From: Bacteroidales bacterium
Lineage (GTDB): Bacteria > Bacteroidota > Bacteroidia > Bacteroidales > VadinHA17
DNA length: 64,000 bases
Direction of reading: 5' to 3'
Assembly: GCA_024763075.1 (NCBI GenBank)
Contig: JANTGF010000010.1
Span: 16,944-80,943, forward strand
Shown here in pieces: positions 9,364 to 18,395 of the stretch (the first letter of the stretch is position 1; the number at the start of each line of letters is the position of its first letter). The notes under the pieces were generated by a model. The model did no database searches. It was not told the DNA's origin and saw only the letters and a list, made by a program, of their open reading frames with translations. The translations under genes were made by a program, and so were the position numbers.

Positions 9364-9392
9364 AAAGATACTTTTAATTAAATCACTTTTTA

Positions 9393-9400
9393 TATATTTG
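9393..9400 (+). promoter_or_regulatory. predicted -7 element of the tRNA-Gly gene
   Basis: TATATTTG is a perfect TAnnTTTG element 14 bases before the mature tRNA 5' end, with a TTTT run 17 bases further upstream as a possible -33 box. Confidence 0.6.
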
Positions 9401-9414
9401 CCAACTAAACTTTT

Positions 9415-9486
9415 GCGGGAGTAGCTCAGTGGTAGAGCATCAGCTTCCCAAGCTGAGGGTCGCGGGTTCGATCCCCGTTTCCCGCT
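9415..9486 (+). tRNA. tRNA-Gly (anticodon CCC)
   Basis: The cloverleaf can be drawn by hand. The acceptor stem GCGGGAG pairs with TTCCCGC through one G-U. The D arm is GCTC/GAGC, the anticodon arm is TCAGC-TTCCCAA-GCTGA with CCC at the anticodon positions, and the T arm contains GGTTCGATCC. Length is 72 bases including the discriminator T; CCA is not encoded. CCC reads GGG codons. It stands alone rather than in a tRNA cluster. I see no integrated element using its 3' end. Confidence 0.95.
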
Positions 9487-9535
9487 CTTTTTTCTCATTT
9501 TTTATAGCATGATTATCGTAAATCCGAGACAAAAC

Positions 9536-10129
9536 ATGTTCAAAAAACTCACACTTATCTTCCTGCTCACAAGTATCTACACTATTACCAGATATATAGT
9601 ATTCGGAAATGTTTCTCCAATTCAAATGCCTGCTTATCTTTTAAATAAGTCTGTTGCATTGGCAACTGTAATTTTCCTTTTTCTGGCTGCTACTCAAAAC
9701 GGAAAAGATAAGGTTAAGAATATGAAGTTTTGGGGAACTGCATCTTTTCAAAGTGCCCTGATCCATATATTTCTATCGCTTGCCTTGTATTCAAAAGCTT
9801 ATTATCCAAAGTTCTTTGCGGTGAGCAAAATGAACCTGACCGGTGAGCTGGTGCTTATGTTTGGTGTACTGGCTACTTTCTTTTTCTGGCTTGTCCGGAA
9901 TACCCCATCGGATTTTTCCTATAGAAGATGGCTCCGGATATTCTCACTTATAATGATCTCCGGACATCTGGCAGCAATGGGACTGGGAGGCTGGCTGACA
10001 CCGGAGAAATGGCAGGGTGGTTTACCTCCTATCTCCCTGATTGGTTTTACTTTTACTATAATCAGCCTTGTATTCCTGTTTAAAAATAAAGGAATAAACA
10101 TTGTTGCAAACTCAAAAAATGATCAATAA
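9536..10129 (+). CDS. integral membrane protein of unknown function
   Basis: I do not recognise this protein. From the ATG at 9536 it is 197 residues (206 if the ATG at 9509, only 22 bases after the tRNA, is used). It has about five hydrophobic segments separated by short loops, with His residues inside or next to helices (ALIHIFLSL, ISGHLAAMG). That pattern recalls heme-coordinating membrane domains such as ferric reductase-like proteins, but this is weak evidence. Its stop overlaps the start of the downstream thioesterase by 11 bases, so the two are probably translated together. Confidence 0.75.
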   Translation: MFKKLTLIFLLTSIYTITRYIVFGNVSPIQMPAYLLNKSVALATVIFLFLAATQNGKDKVKNMKFWGTASFQSALIHIFLSLALYSKAYYPKFFAVSKMNLTGELVLMFGVLATFFFWLVRNTPSDFSYRRWLRIFSLIMISGHLAAMGLGGWLTPEKWQGGLPPISLIGFTFTIISLVFLFKNKGINIVANSKNDQ

Positions 10130-10571
10130 AAATAAAATACCTGAAGAACTCATTCCGCTTGTTGAAGAAAAGCTTCACGGACGAACCGATGAAATTAACT
10201 TTCCACCTCCCGTATTTGATACAATGCAAGGGGAAGTAATCGATTACAACATGGAAAAGGAAACTTTAACCTGCAGGTTTCCTGTTTTGCCTGAACATTT
10301 GAACCCTTACGGATACATGCAGGGAGGTATTATAGCCGCCGTGGTTGATAATACAATCGGCCCCCTGAGCTTACTGGTCTCCCCTCCTAACTTTACCCGT
10401 CATATGGAAATGAAATACGGAAAGGTTATTTCTCCTGATATGGGATTTATTTACGTAAAAGCCCGGTTTGTAGAAAAGAAAAAACGGATGTTATATTTTG
10501 AGGCGGTAGTAGAAAACGCAGAAGGAACAAAACTTGCATCTGCCAAATCCATTCACTGGGTAATTGATTAA
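10119..10571 (+). CDS. PaaI-type hotdog-fold thioesterase
   Basis: A 150-residue single hotdog domain. The core GYMQGGIIAAVVDNTIGPLSLL matches the PaaI group, where the glycine-rich turn and the Asp of VVDN help activate the thioester. Later strands (MEMKYGKVISPDMGFIYVKARFVEKKKRMLYFEAVVENAEG) complete the fold. It probably hydrolyses an acyl-CoA in the cytoplasm; the acyl group is unknown. The ORF track extends it upstream to a TTG codon at 10101, but the ATG at 10119, which overlaps the previous stop, is the better start. Confidence 0.85.
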   Translation: MINKNKIPEELIPLVEEKLHGRTDEINFPPPVFDTMQGEVIDYNMEKETLTCRFPVLPEHLNPYGYMQGGIIAAVVDNTIGPLSLLVSPPNFTRHMEMKYGKVISPDMGFIYVKARFVEKKKRMLYFEAVVENAEGTKLASAKSIHWVID

Positions 10572-10627
10572 GCCTGGTTCAGTAGAGATAAGAAAAGAAA
10601 ATAAACCTGACTGCTTCTCAGTAACAT

Positions 10628-10779
10628 AATTAGTGTGTGTCCATAAAGTCGAGTGTTTGAACTTTAAAGTTTGAGATCAAGGCGTGAGAGAATTTTAAAC
10701 CGCAGTCCCGAGAATCGGGATGAGGATTTGAAATTTGAACAACAACGCAGATATCGGACTTTAAAGACAAACACTAATT
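10628..10779. mobile_element. MITE-like element, 152 bp, with 23-bp terminal inverted repeats
   Basis: The ends at 10628-10650 and 10757-10779 are inverted repeats matching at 20 of 23 positions (AATTAGTGT..TAAAGTC). The interior has no coding capacity and contains a small hairpin (TCCCGAGAATCGGGA). This is the structure of a miniature inverted-repeat element that would be moved by a transposase in trans; none is in the window. It sits between the thioesterase and the promoter of the PLD gene. Confidence 0.55.
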
Positions 10780-10789
10780 AAAGTCAGTT

Positions 10790-10820
10790 TTTGCCTTTCA
10801 AACAGAATATTGTATATTCG
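10790..10820 (+). promoter_or_regulatory. predicted promoter of the PLD-like gene
   Basis: TTTG (10790-10793) is followed after 19 bases by TATATTCG, one mismatch from TAnnTTTG. It lies 36 bases before the ATG at 10856 and just outside the MITE-like element. Confidence 0.6.
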
Positions 10821-10855
10821 GGAAATGGGATATTTATAAATTCAAGGAAGACATT

Positions 10856-12553
10856 ATGAGACGGATATCAGAGTTCAACGGAATCAGGGTTAAGGCATAT
10901 TCAGGTACAACCGGGGTATTGCTGGCATTTAATGTGGATGATAACAAACGGGAAAAATTGTTGGGTTTTGCAATATCCCGTGAGATACGCAGCGGACGTT
11001 ATGAAGGGAGGATAGGATGGTTGCAGGGAATACTGGATTTTGCAGGTTCAACAAAAGGACGAGGAGAACTGATTGCTACCAATGTTGCGCCAATTCAAAA
11101 ATTCCGGTGGTCGGATTATGCTGTGTATCCCGGGACCAGATATGCCTACACAATTTATCCGGTTTACCGTATGGGTTCTTCACTGATTACTGCCTTTAAC
11201 AGGAGATTTTATCTGGAACAAGGTCCTAAAGTTGAAATAGAAACTCAGAATTTTAAAGGTGAAGATAGCATTATCTTTAATCGTGCTGTTGCCTCGTCCC
11301 AGGCTTTTTCCCGTCGTTTTCCTAAGCTGGACGAGGAAATCCAAAAGGCAAAAGAAGCGGGTACTCTGAGTTCCAAAACCCTGCCCCAAAGGGCATTAAA
11401 CTGGTTGTCAAGGGGACTTGTTGAGCAGATTGAATCATTTATTGAGGAAGCAAAAGATCAAAACTGGGCGCTGGACCTGGCCATTTATGAATATCACCTC
11501 CCACGATTGCACAAAGCTTTGGTAGCAGCCGGTGCACGTGGCGTTAAGATACGGGTATTGTACCATTCCAAAAAGAAAGACCCCGCAACTTCTGAAAATG
11601 AAAAATTACTCCATGATCCGGATATTCCCGGTGTGGAGTTGTTTCCGCGTACCACCACGGCCATTATGCATAATAAATACTTGATATTGAGTAAGGTCGA
11701 ACCAGATGGCAGCTACAAACCCAGAGCTGTATTGGCCGGTTCAACAAACTGGACGGAAAACGGATGTTACCGTCAGGCCAACGTGGTACACATTTCCCGG
11801 ACTCCTGCCATCCTTGAGAATTATTCATCAATGTTTGAAACCCTCATTGCAACAAGAACAAGCCGGAGGTCAACAAAAAGTGCCATAAACAAGTTCAATA
11901 AAATTCCCTCCTATCCTGAGCGTTTTGGCGGATTTTCACCCCGGTCAAACTTTACCGATATTCATGTCATAGCAAATCTTATATCTGATGCCAAACGGGA
12001 TGTCCTTTTTGCTACTGCCTTTAAGCTGCATGAAGAGGTGAGCAGCGCACTTCTTGGATCAGCGGATGATGCCATTCTCAGAATGGGCATTCAGAACTCT
12101 TCCAGTGCGAAAATAACGGGTATTCATCGTGACAGAACGGCTTTATTCACTGCTACGGCTCTCTTACCGGGAGGACTTGAGGGATGGCTAAAAGAGACAA
12201 CGGCAAAACAAAGAGGCAATATCCGTGTTCATACCAAAACGATTGTTACAGATGTAACCTCAGATACACCTTATGTCATTTCCGGTTCCCACAATTTTTC
12301 ATTAAATGCATCAAAAAATAATGACGAGAACTATCTGATTATCAGGAAAGATACAGATGTTGCCGATGTATATTTGTGTGAAATAATGCGGATTTACGAT
12401 CATTACCGGTTTCGCTTCAGTGCAAAAGAAAGAATCAAAGCAGGAAATCCTACAAAACCACCGGCACTCACTGGAGATAACAGCTGGACTGAGGAATATT
12501 TTACTCCCGGAAACCTTAAGAATATGGACAGGATCAGGTTTGCCGGACTATAA
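10856..12553 (+). CDS. phospholipase D-like protein with two HKD motifs
   Basis: This 565-residue protein has two PLD active-site motifs: MHNKYLIL..GSTNWT around residue 270 and VHTKTIVTD..GSHNFS around residue 458, each with the expected His, Lys and following GS(T/H)N. The two halves would form one active site with a phosphohistidine intermediate. Residues 1-130 form an unrecognised beta-rich domain with TRYAYTIYPVYRMG, possibly fibronectin-like. No signal peptide is present, so it should act in the cytoplasm. Members cut phospholipids or nucleic acids; the stand-alone architecture does not tell which. It has its own promoter and is followed by the TonB-dependent receptor gene after 137 bases. 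Confidence 0.88.
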   Translation: MRRISEFNGIRVKAYSGTTGVLLAFNVDDNKREKLLGFAISREIRSGRYEGRIGWLQGILDFAGSTKGRGELIATNVAPIQKFRWSDYAVYPGTRYAYTIYPVYRMGSSLITAFNRRFYLEQGPKVEIETQNFKGEDSIIFNRAVASSQAFSRRFPKLDEEIQKAKEAGTLSSKTLPQRALNWLSRGLVEQIESFIEEAKDQNWALDLAIYEYHLPRLHKALVAAGARGVKIRVLYHSKKKDPATSENEKLLHDPDIPGVELFPRTTTAIMHNKYLILSKVEPDGSYKPRAVLAGSTNWTENGCYRQANVVHISRTPAILENYSSMFETLIATRTSRRSTKSAINKFNKIPSYPERFGGFSPRSNFTDIHVIANLISDAKRDVLFATAFKLHEEVSSALLGSADDAILRMGIQNSSSAKITGIHRDRTALFTATALLPGGLEGWLKETTAKQRGNIRVHTKTIVTDVTSDTPYVISGSHNFSLNASKNNDENYLIIRKDTDVADVYLCEIMRIYDHYRFRFSAKERIKAGNPTKPPALTGDNSWTEEYFTPGNLKNMDRIRFAGL

Positions 12554-12690
12554 TCCTTTTTTCAACAAATTACTACATCTGATTCAAAAACAGGAATTCC
12601 GGGGAATTCTCACACCTGAAAATTATTTTAATCATTGGCAATTTTCATGAAAAAAAATAGTTTAATTTGAAGCAGGATGAACTCGAATAA

Positions 12691-15141
12691 ATGACTAAAG
12701 GGAATAAAATATATATCTTATTGATCTTCTGGCTTTTTGTACTCCGGCTATCCGGCCAGGAGAATCTGATCATTACAGGAAAAATAACCGATCCTTCGGG
12801 TAACCCCCTGTTTCCGGCAGATATTTCCATCCCCGGAACCGGACTGGGTTCTTCCACTTTAGAAGATGGAAGCTTTGAACTTAAAATTCCCTCCAGAGAC
12901 AGCCTTCACCTTGTTATTTCTTTTGTCGGATATGAATCAATAAACATCATACGCTCTGTAAATGGTCTGAGAACACTTGAAATATCATCTGTGCAGCTAA
13001 AACCGGTTGCAAGCAGGCTGGGTGAAGTAGAGGTAACCGGTATAAAAAACCGGGATGATGGTTTTACCAAATTATCCATGAAGGAGGTACAGATCATTCC
13101 AACAGTCTCCGGAAGTGTGGAATCCTACTTGAAAACATTGCCCGGTGTATCCTCCAACAATGAGTTAAGCTCTCAGTATTCAGTGAGGGGAGGTAATTTT
13201 GATGAGAACCTGATCTATATTAACGACATAGAAGTTTACCGGCCCTATCTGATTCAATCAGGCAAACAGGAAGGACTAAGTATCGTTAATTCCGACCTGG
13301 CTTCCACTGTACAGTTTTCAGCCGGTGGTTTTGATGCCTCATTTGGTGATAAAATGTCATCGGTACTTGATATCCGGTACCGGCAACCTACCTCTTTTGG
13401 CGGAGGTTTCAAGCTGAGTTTATTGGGAGGTTCTTTATTTCTGGAAGGGATCAGTAAGAATCATAAATTTACCTGGCTTACCGGTGTTCGTTTTAAAACA
13501 AATCAGTACTTAATTAAAAAACTGGATGTTACAGGTGACTATAAACCCAGATTCGGAGACCTGCAAACGTATCTTACCTATCAGATCAATGATAAATGGA
13601 AAATTGATTTCCTTGGAAATATTGCAGTAAACCAATACAATTTTATTCCGGAAGACAGAAGTACATCTTTTGGGACAGTTACCACAGCGGTACAATTGTA
13701 CGTACTTTTTAACGGGCATGAAACCGACCAGTTCAATACTTATCTCGGTGCCCTTACTGCCACCTACCGCCCCGGTGAGAATTTATCACTGAAATTTATT
13801 ACCAGTGCCTTCCAGACTGTTGAAGAAGTTACTTACGACATTGAAGGTCTCTATTCCCTGAATGAGCTCGACAAGGAAATCGGGTCTGAGAACCTGGGTG
13901 ACAGTATTATGAACATCGGGGTAGGACGCTTTGTCAGTCATGCCCGGAATAATTTTACAGCAAGAGTCATTGCTTTTGACCACAGGGGAAGTTACGTCAT
14001 GGATAAGCGGTCTATGCTACAGTGGGGCATAAAATATCAACTTGAGAATGTTAAGGACAAAACGAATGAATGGGAGATGGTAGATTCTGCAGGTTACTCC
14101 ATTCCTTACGATGGCAAAAAAGTAAATCTTGCGTATCGTTATTATGCTAATAATCAGCTAAATAATGGACGGGCTACCTCTTTTTTGTTGTATCACAGAG
14201 ATTTTTCCCTCGGAAATTCAGATATGATCATGGATGCGGGTGTAAGAACAAATTACTGGAGTTTTAACAAAGAATTTCTGGTCAGTCCACGAGTATCTTT
14301 CACACTTGATCCTAACTGGGAAAAGGATTTTACCTTCAGATTTTCAACAGGTTTTTACTATCAGCCCCCATTCTATAAGGAAATAAAAAACAGACAGGGA
14401 CAAATAAATCCGGATATACAGGCACAAAAATCCACTCATTTTGTACTTGGAAGCATTTATAATTTCAAGGCATGGAACCGGCCATTCCGGTTAACCACAG
14501 ATATTTATTATAAAAATCTGAGTCATCTGAATCCTTATAAGGTTGATAATGTGCGCATCTATTATACTGCTAAGAATAATGCTAAAGGATATTCCACCGG
14601 TATTGAGTTCAAGATCAACGGGGAATTTGTGAAAGGGGTGGAATCCTGGGCAAGTCTTTCAGTTATGCAAACCCGTGAAAAAATTACCGATGCACCTGAG
14701 GGAGAGGAACAACATAATTATTATCCCCGGCCGGCAGATCAACTGGTGAATTTTAGTCTGTTTTTTCAGGATTATTTCCCAAACAATCCAACATTTAAGG
14801 TGTATATGAGCCTGCACTACGGATCGGGTTTGCCTACCAGTCCACCCCAGGATGAAACCAATGAAAATTATTTCAGAATGCCTCCGTACCGGCGGGTTGA
14901 TATTGGCCTTTCGAAAATCCTGAAAGATGAAAACTCTACGATTGGGGACAGGGGGATTTTCAAGAATTTCAAAACAGCCTGGGTGAGTTTTGAGGTATTT
15001 AATTTACTGGGGATTAACAATACCATTTCATATACATGGATAACCACAGTGAATAATATGAACGGAATGGTGAATCAGTTTGCAGTTCCCAACTATCTTA
15101 CTTCCAGGAGGATAAATTTGAAACTTACCACTACGTTTTAA
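12691..15141 (+). CDS. TonB-dependent outer-membrane receptor
   Basis: The 816-residue protein has an N-terminal signal ending RLSGQ, then a carboxypeptidase-D-like regulatory domain (about residues 26-110, GKITDPSGNPLFPADISI and FVGYES). A plug domain (about 120-240, YSVRGGNFDENLIYINDIEVYRP) and a long beta-barrel ending LKLTTTF, with the terminal aromatic residue expected for outer-membrane insertion, follow. It imports a ligand using TonB energy. It is shorter than typical SusC proteins (about 1000 residues), and no SusD gene follows, so I do not call it a glycan SusC. Ligand unknown. The gene faces the sulfatase cluster across the first composite repeat block. Confidence 0.93.
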   Translation: MTKGNKIYILLIFWLFVLRLSGQENLIITGKITDPSGNPLFPADISIPGTGLGSSTLEDGSFELKIPSRDSLHLVISFVGYESINIIRSVNGLRTLEISSVQLKPVASRLGEVEVTGIKNRDDGFTKLSMKEVQIIPTVSGSVESYLKTLPGVSSNNELSSQYSVRGGNFDENLIYINDIEVYRPYLIQSGKQEGLSIVNSDLASTVQFSAGGFDASFGDKMSSVLDIRYRQPTSFGGGFKLSLLGGSLFLEGISKNHKFTWLTGVRFKTNQYLIKKLDVTGDYKPRFGDLQTYLTYQINDKWKIDFLGNIAVNQYNFIPEDRSTSFGTVTTAVQLYVLFNGHETDQFNTYLGALTATYRPGENLSLKFITSAFQTVEEVTYDIEGLYSLNELDKEIGSENLGDSIMNIGVGRFVSHARNNFTARVIAFDHRGSYVMDKRSMLQWGIKYQLENVKDKTNEWEMVDSAGYSIPYDGKKVNLAYRYYANNQLNNGRATSFLLYHRDFSLGNSDMIMDAGVRTNYWSFNKEFLVSPRVSFTLDPNWEKDFTFRFSTGFYYQPPFYKEIKNRQGQINPDIQAQKSTHFVLGSIYNFKAWNRPFRLTTDIYYKNLSHLNPYKVDNVRIYYTAKNNAKGYSTGIEFKINGEFVKGVESWASLSVMQTREKITDAPEGEEQHNYYPRPADQLVNFSLFFQDYFPNNPTFKVYMSLHYGSGLPTSPPQDETNENYFRMPPYRRVDIGLSKILKDENSTIGDRGIFKNFKTAWVSFEVFNLLGINNTISYTWITTVNNMNGMVNQFAVPNYLTSRRINLKLTTTF

Positions 15142-15195
15142 TTTACAGGTATATAATTGCTGACATGTAAATCCTTTTTTGGGGTTTGCCGTTCT

Positions 15196-16010
15196 ATTCC
15201 GACGCTGCATAGCTGTGTTCTTTCTACGGAGCATTTCACTGCGCCGGGTTTCGTATTATATAATTTAACCCCGACTTGAAAGTCGGGGCTATATTACGCC
15301 CTTACAGGGCTGGGAGAATAATTTTGCCAAATAATATACCCAGGATATCGCTCGAATCCTTTCGCGTGATACCATAAACCATGAATAATAATTATTTTAT
15401 TAAATAATCATTTCCATTTAAAATTATCAACAAGACCAGGCAAATCACGTTTAAATTCCCCACCTCGCTGAGGAGGGGTGTCATGACGTATTCTGTTATG
15501 AAGGGGAGGTCCAGCCTGTGCGCAGGCCGGTTATCCCATCCGCTGCCGCTACCGCGCGAATCATTCGCGTGGTATTGTTTTCCATATACTACACTGGATT
15601 GTCCGGAGACGAATACAGATGTTACAATTGAAAAAGTTTTTCAATCTGGCGCTGCATTTCATAATTCTTTTACCAGGCATTTCATTGCGCCGGTTTTTCG
15701 TGTTTGCTTATACAACCCCGATGAAAGTCGGGGCTAAATTAAAATGCCCTTTCAGGGCCGAAAACATCCGGTATATCGCGCGAATACTTTCGTGTGATAC
15801 GATAAACCATGAATAATAAATATTTAACTAAAGAGTTATTTCCCATAAAATTATCCACCCCCGCTACCGCGTGAATTCTTCGCGTGGTATTGTTCTACAT
15901 ACCACACGCCGGAATGTCCGGTGATGAATACAGGTGCTACAATTGAAAAAATGTAACCCCGACTTGAAAGTCGGGGCTATAATATTACGCCTTTACAGGA
16001 CTGAATGCAG
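15196..16010. repeat. composite hairpin repeat block A (about three units)
   Basis: This region fills the gap between the convergent TonB receptor and sulfatase genes. It contains ordered hairpin modules: a CCGGCGC..GCGCCGG-like pair, CCCCGACTTGAAAGTCGGGG (15269-15288, with variants at 15716-15733 and 15957-15976), GCCCTTACAGGGC (15298-15310), a degraded CCCCTCC..GGAGGGG stem, GCCTGTGCGCAGGC and GCGCGAATC..TTCGCG. Two sub-blocks also share a segment around ACCATAAACCATGAATAATAA. The third unit lacks the CCGGCGC module. Short ORFs here are not credible genes. Confidence 0.8.
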
Positions 16011-16079
16011 CAAATTTGTTTATTATATACGTACAACTACCACCATTTTTTCACAATCTAAGCGGAGTAATTATTTTAA

Positions 16080-17702
16080 TTATTTTTCTGAAAGCATATT
16101 GTTTATCACCTTCATCTCTGACAAAGGTTCAAAATCCGTTTTGTTTACCCAACCGGCCCGTGGATTTTCACCTTTCATGAAGCGGTTATAAAAATCCCGC
16201 TCGTTTTTATTGGCTGAAAGATATTCATCAAACAGGTGACCCTGTCCGAACATCCTCGGGTCTTTTTGGTCTTTTAGTTCTTTTATCAGTTGGGCTTCCA
16301 GTGTTTCAGCCTGTTTCTCAAATTCAGGTTTATTTATAAGGTTTATCATGCAATCCGGGTCATCTTTTATGTTGTACAGTTCTTTTCCCACACGATTGCC
16401 AAAACACAGATCCCAGTATGATGTATGGCCTTTTTCACGACGGTCAGATAAAATAAATGACTTCGTCGGGCTGCCGTCACAGTTAAGGTAACCGGTAAGT
16501 GGATCACCGGAGGGCCAGCGTGAAGTTTCAAAATTGATCACAAACAGAAAGTCCCCTTTTCTTATCCCACGAATGGGATATCCCCAATCATCGGGACGGC
16601 CAACATCATGCCGCTCTTTCCCTATCAGCACATGATCTCTTTCAGGTGAAATAACCTCACCATCTTTTGAAAAAAGAATATCAGTAAGACTTTTTCCCTC
16701 AATGGGTTTCATTTGAGAAGCCGCCTGTTCCACGCCTGCCAGCTCCAGAAAGGTCGGGGCAAAGTCAATAAAACTCACGAAATCCCGGATGAGCCTGCCC
16801 GGTTTTTTAATGCCGTTTTTCCACATGATGGCCAATGGCAGGTGATTTGAGTACTCATAAGCCTGACCTTTTATTCTGGGGAATGGCATCCCGTTGTCGG
16901 CTGTAACAACAATAATGGTATTCTCCAGCAATCCTCTCTCTTCCAGTACAGCCAGCATTTTTGCCAGATGGGAATCAAAATATTCAATCTCATAAGCATA
17001 ATCCAGCATATCTGTCCTGATCGTATCATTATCCGGCCAGAAGGCATATACCCTGTCTATTTCACTTATTTTCTTATTCCCTTTTTGGATCCCGCTTCCA
17101 TATTCATAACTTCGGTGTGGTTCAAAGCCACCGTACCAGAAACAAAAAGGTTTTCCTTCGGGATTATCGTCCAGGAAATCAATAAAGTTGGCAGCGTAAT
17201 CAATTTTGGAAATTCCTCTCGTTGGCGGGTTTAGTTTCTTTTCATTGTATGCTTTCCCGAGTACCGGGCGTTTCTTCCCTTCGTTGGTTAAAGCCACAAC
17301 CGGAGCCAGTCCTTTTGCCGTATAACCGGTATGGTAACCTTTTTCATCCAGGGTTTCCGCGTAAGTTCTGAATTTGGTTGGGAACAGGCACCAGTGATTA
17401 GCCGCCGCCTCCAGTTGCCAGGAATTCCGTCCTGTCAAGATACAGGAACGCGAAGGTGCACATTTTGCATTGGGTGTATATGCATTTGCAAAAAGCAAAC
17501 CCTCTTCAGCAACACGATCAAAAGCCGGGGTATTCACCCAATCGCATCCGTAGGCACCCATATGCTGAAAAGTGGCATCATCGGCAATACAAAAAAGAAT
17601 ATTTGGTTGGGAGACTTTGGTTTTTTTGTTCTGTGAGCAGGAAGAAAACAAAACAATAATACACAATAATAAAAATATTTTTATTACTCTTATATATCTC
17701 AT
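16080..17702 (-). CDS. S1-family sulfatase, lipoprotein
   Basis: A 540-residue sulfatase. The signal ends LFSSCSQN, so Cys22 is probably lipidated and the enzyme surface- or periplasm-anchored. The metal-binding start is [13 protein letters not shown], and the signature [12 protein letters not shown] carries Cys81, which must be oxidised to formylglycine. [17 protein letters not shown] supplies further metal ligands. It resembles the sulfatase at 40906 much more than the other three in its cluster (shared text includes ADNGMPFPR versus SDNGMPFPR and ending patterns around KDPR). The substrate is not readable; the context suggests a sulfated glycan. No maturase gene is present in the window. 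It is the last of four minus-strand sulfatases but is separated from the others by 693 bases. Confidence 0.93.
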   Translation of the reverse strand: MRYIRVIKIFLLLCIIVLFSSCSQNKKTKVSQPNILFCIADDATFQHMGAYGCDWVNTPAFDRVAEEGLLFANAYTPNAKCAPSRSCILTGRNSWQLEAAANHWCLFPTKFRTYAETLDEKGYHTGYTAKGLAPVVALTNEGKKRPVLGKAYNEKKLNPPTRGISKIDYAANFIDFLDDNPEGKPFCFWYGGFEPHRSYEYGSGIQKGNKKISEIDRVYAFWPDNDTIRTDMLDYAYEIEYFDSHLAKMLAVLEERGLLENTIIVVTADNGMPFPRIKGQAYEYSNHLPLAIMWKNGIKKPGRLIRDFVSFIDFAPTFLELAGVEQAASQMKPIEGKSLTDILFSKDGEVISPERDHVLIGKERHDVGRPDDWGYPIRGIRKGDFLFVINFETSRWPSGDPLTGYLNCDGSPTKSFILSDRREKGHTSYWDLCFGNRVGKELYNIKDDPDCMINLINKPEFEKQAETLEAQLIKELKDQKDPRMFGQGHLFDEYLSANKNERDFYNRFMKGENPRAGWVNKTDFEPLSEMKVINNMLSEK

Positions 17703-18395
17703 AATGTTTATTATATCTAATTTTACTCAATGATTACTTTAAGCCTTCATTCAATACTTATCCTGGTTTTTTCCTCCAAATGCTTTTAAACAATAAAGAT
17801 AATTAAATGTTTCACATCTGCAGAAATTTAATCATGCTCATTTTACAATAATTGTTGCCTTAATATTTTGGTAATTGTGAAAAAAGTAGTACTTATGCAA
17901 CAACACCAGTTATGGTAGATTAGGTTGCATGATCGAAATATTAGTTGGTAAATTCGGACTGAAGCCCAAAAATATAGCGAGCTTATAATCTCAGGCTCAA
18001 ATCAGAAGTTTTATGGTATATCGCAAAGGAGATATAGCTTGGAAAATTAGTTTTACCAACCTTGTTCTCATAAAGCTTTTGCGCATCGCCTTCGACAAGC
18101 CTATGGCGGCCGATGGGTTGTGAAGCTCATCTCTTTGGTCTTTGGTTTATGAATTTTCTTACGATCAAATTTTACCAGGAGATTGGAGGTTTTGATATAC
18201 CCCAAATTTGGTCCTGATTTGTGGGTATAAATCGGAGGTTAATTCCAGAATCCTGTTGGTCGGTACTCAATTTCCTTTCATCTGTCCATCGAGCAACTTT
18301 CCCCGATTTGGCAGGATCCATGCAGTTCACTTATTCCTGAATGAATAAAGTGGATTCATCTACCTTATTAAAAACAACAAACTTTATAAGCTGGC
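17703..18395. other. intergenic region between sulfatases, no clear gene
   Basis: I see no recognisable gene in these 693 bases. The only frame of note is a 49-codon minus-strand ORF at 18172-18321, starting MDPAKSGKVARWTDERK, which matches nothing I know and could be a gene remnant. A stretch containing CTTCGACAAGC, a motif common in intergenic repeats, lies near 18090. The promoter for the sulfatase at 17702 should be in the right-hand part, but I find no convincing consensus. Confidence 0.5.
18172..18321 (-). CDS. possible small ORF or gene remnant
   Basis: This 49-codon frame on the same strand as the sulfatases begins MDPAKSGKVARWTDER and ends SKPPISW. I do not recognise it. The amino-acid mix looks protein-like, but there is no supporting promoter or conservation evidence, so it may be chance or the remains of a decayed gene. 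Confidence 0.15.
   Translation of the reverse strand: MDPAKSGKVARWTDERKLSTDQQDSGINLRFIPTNQDQIWGISKPPISW

Noticed and set aside
9415-9486. Integration site of a mobile island at the tRNA 3' end
   Set aside because: No duplicated tRNA end or integrase gene is present in the window.
12691-15141. SusC-type glycan receptor
   Set aside because: It is shorter than SusC, and no SusD follows; I kept it as a general TonB-dependent receptor.
15483-15737. 84-codon ORF in the composite repeat
   Set aside because: The frame is made of hairpin repeats and recurs only because the repeat recurs; no family match.
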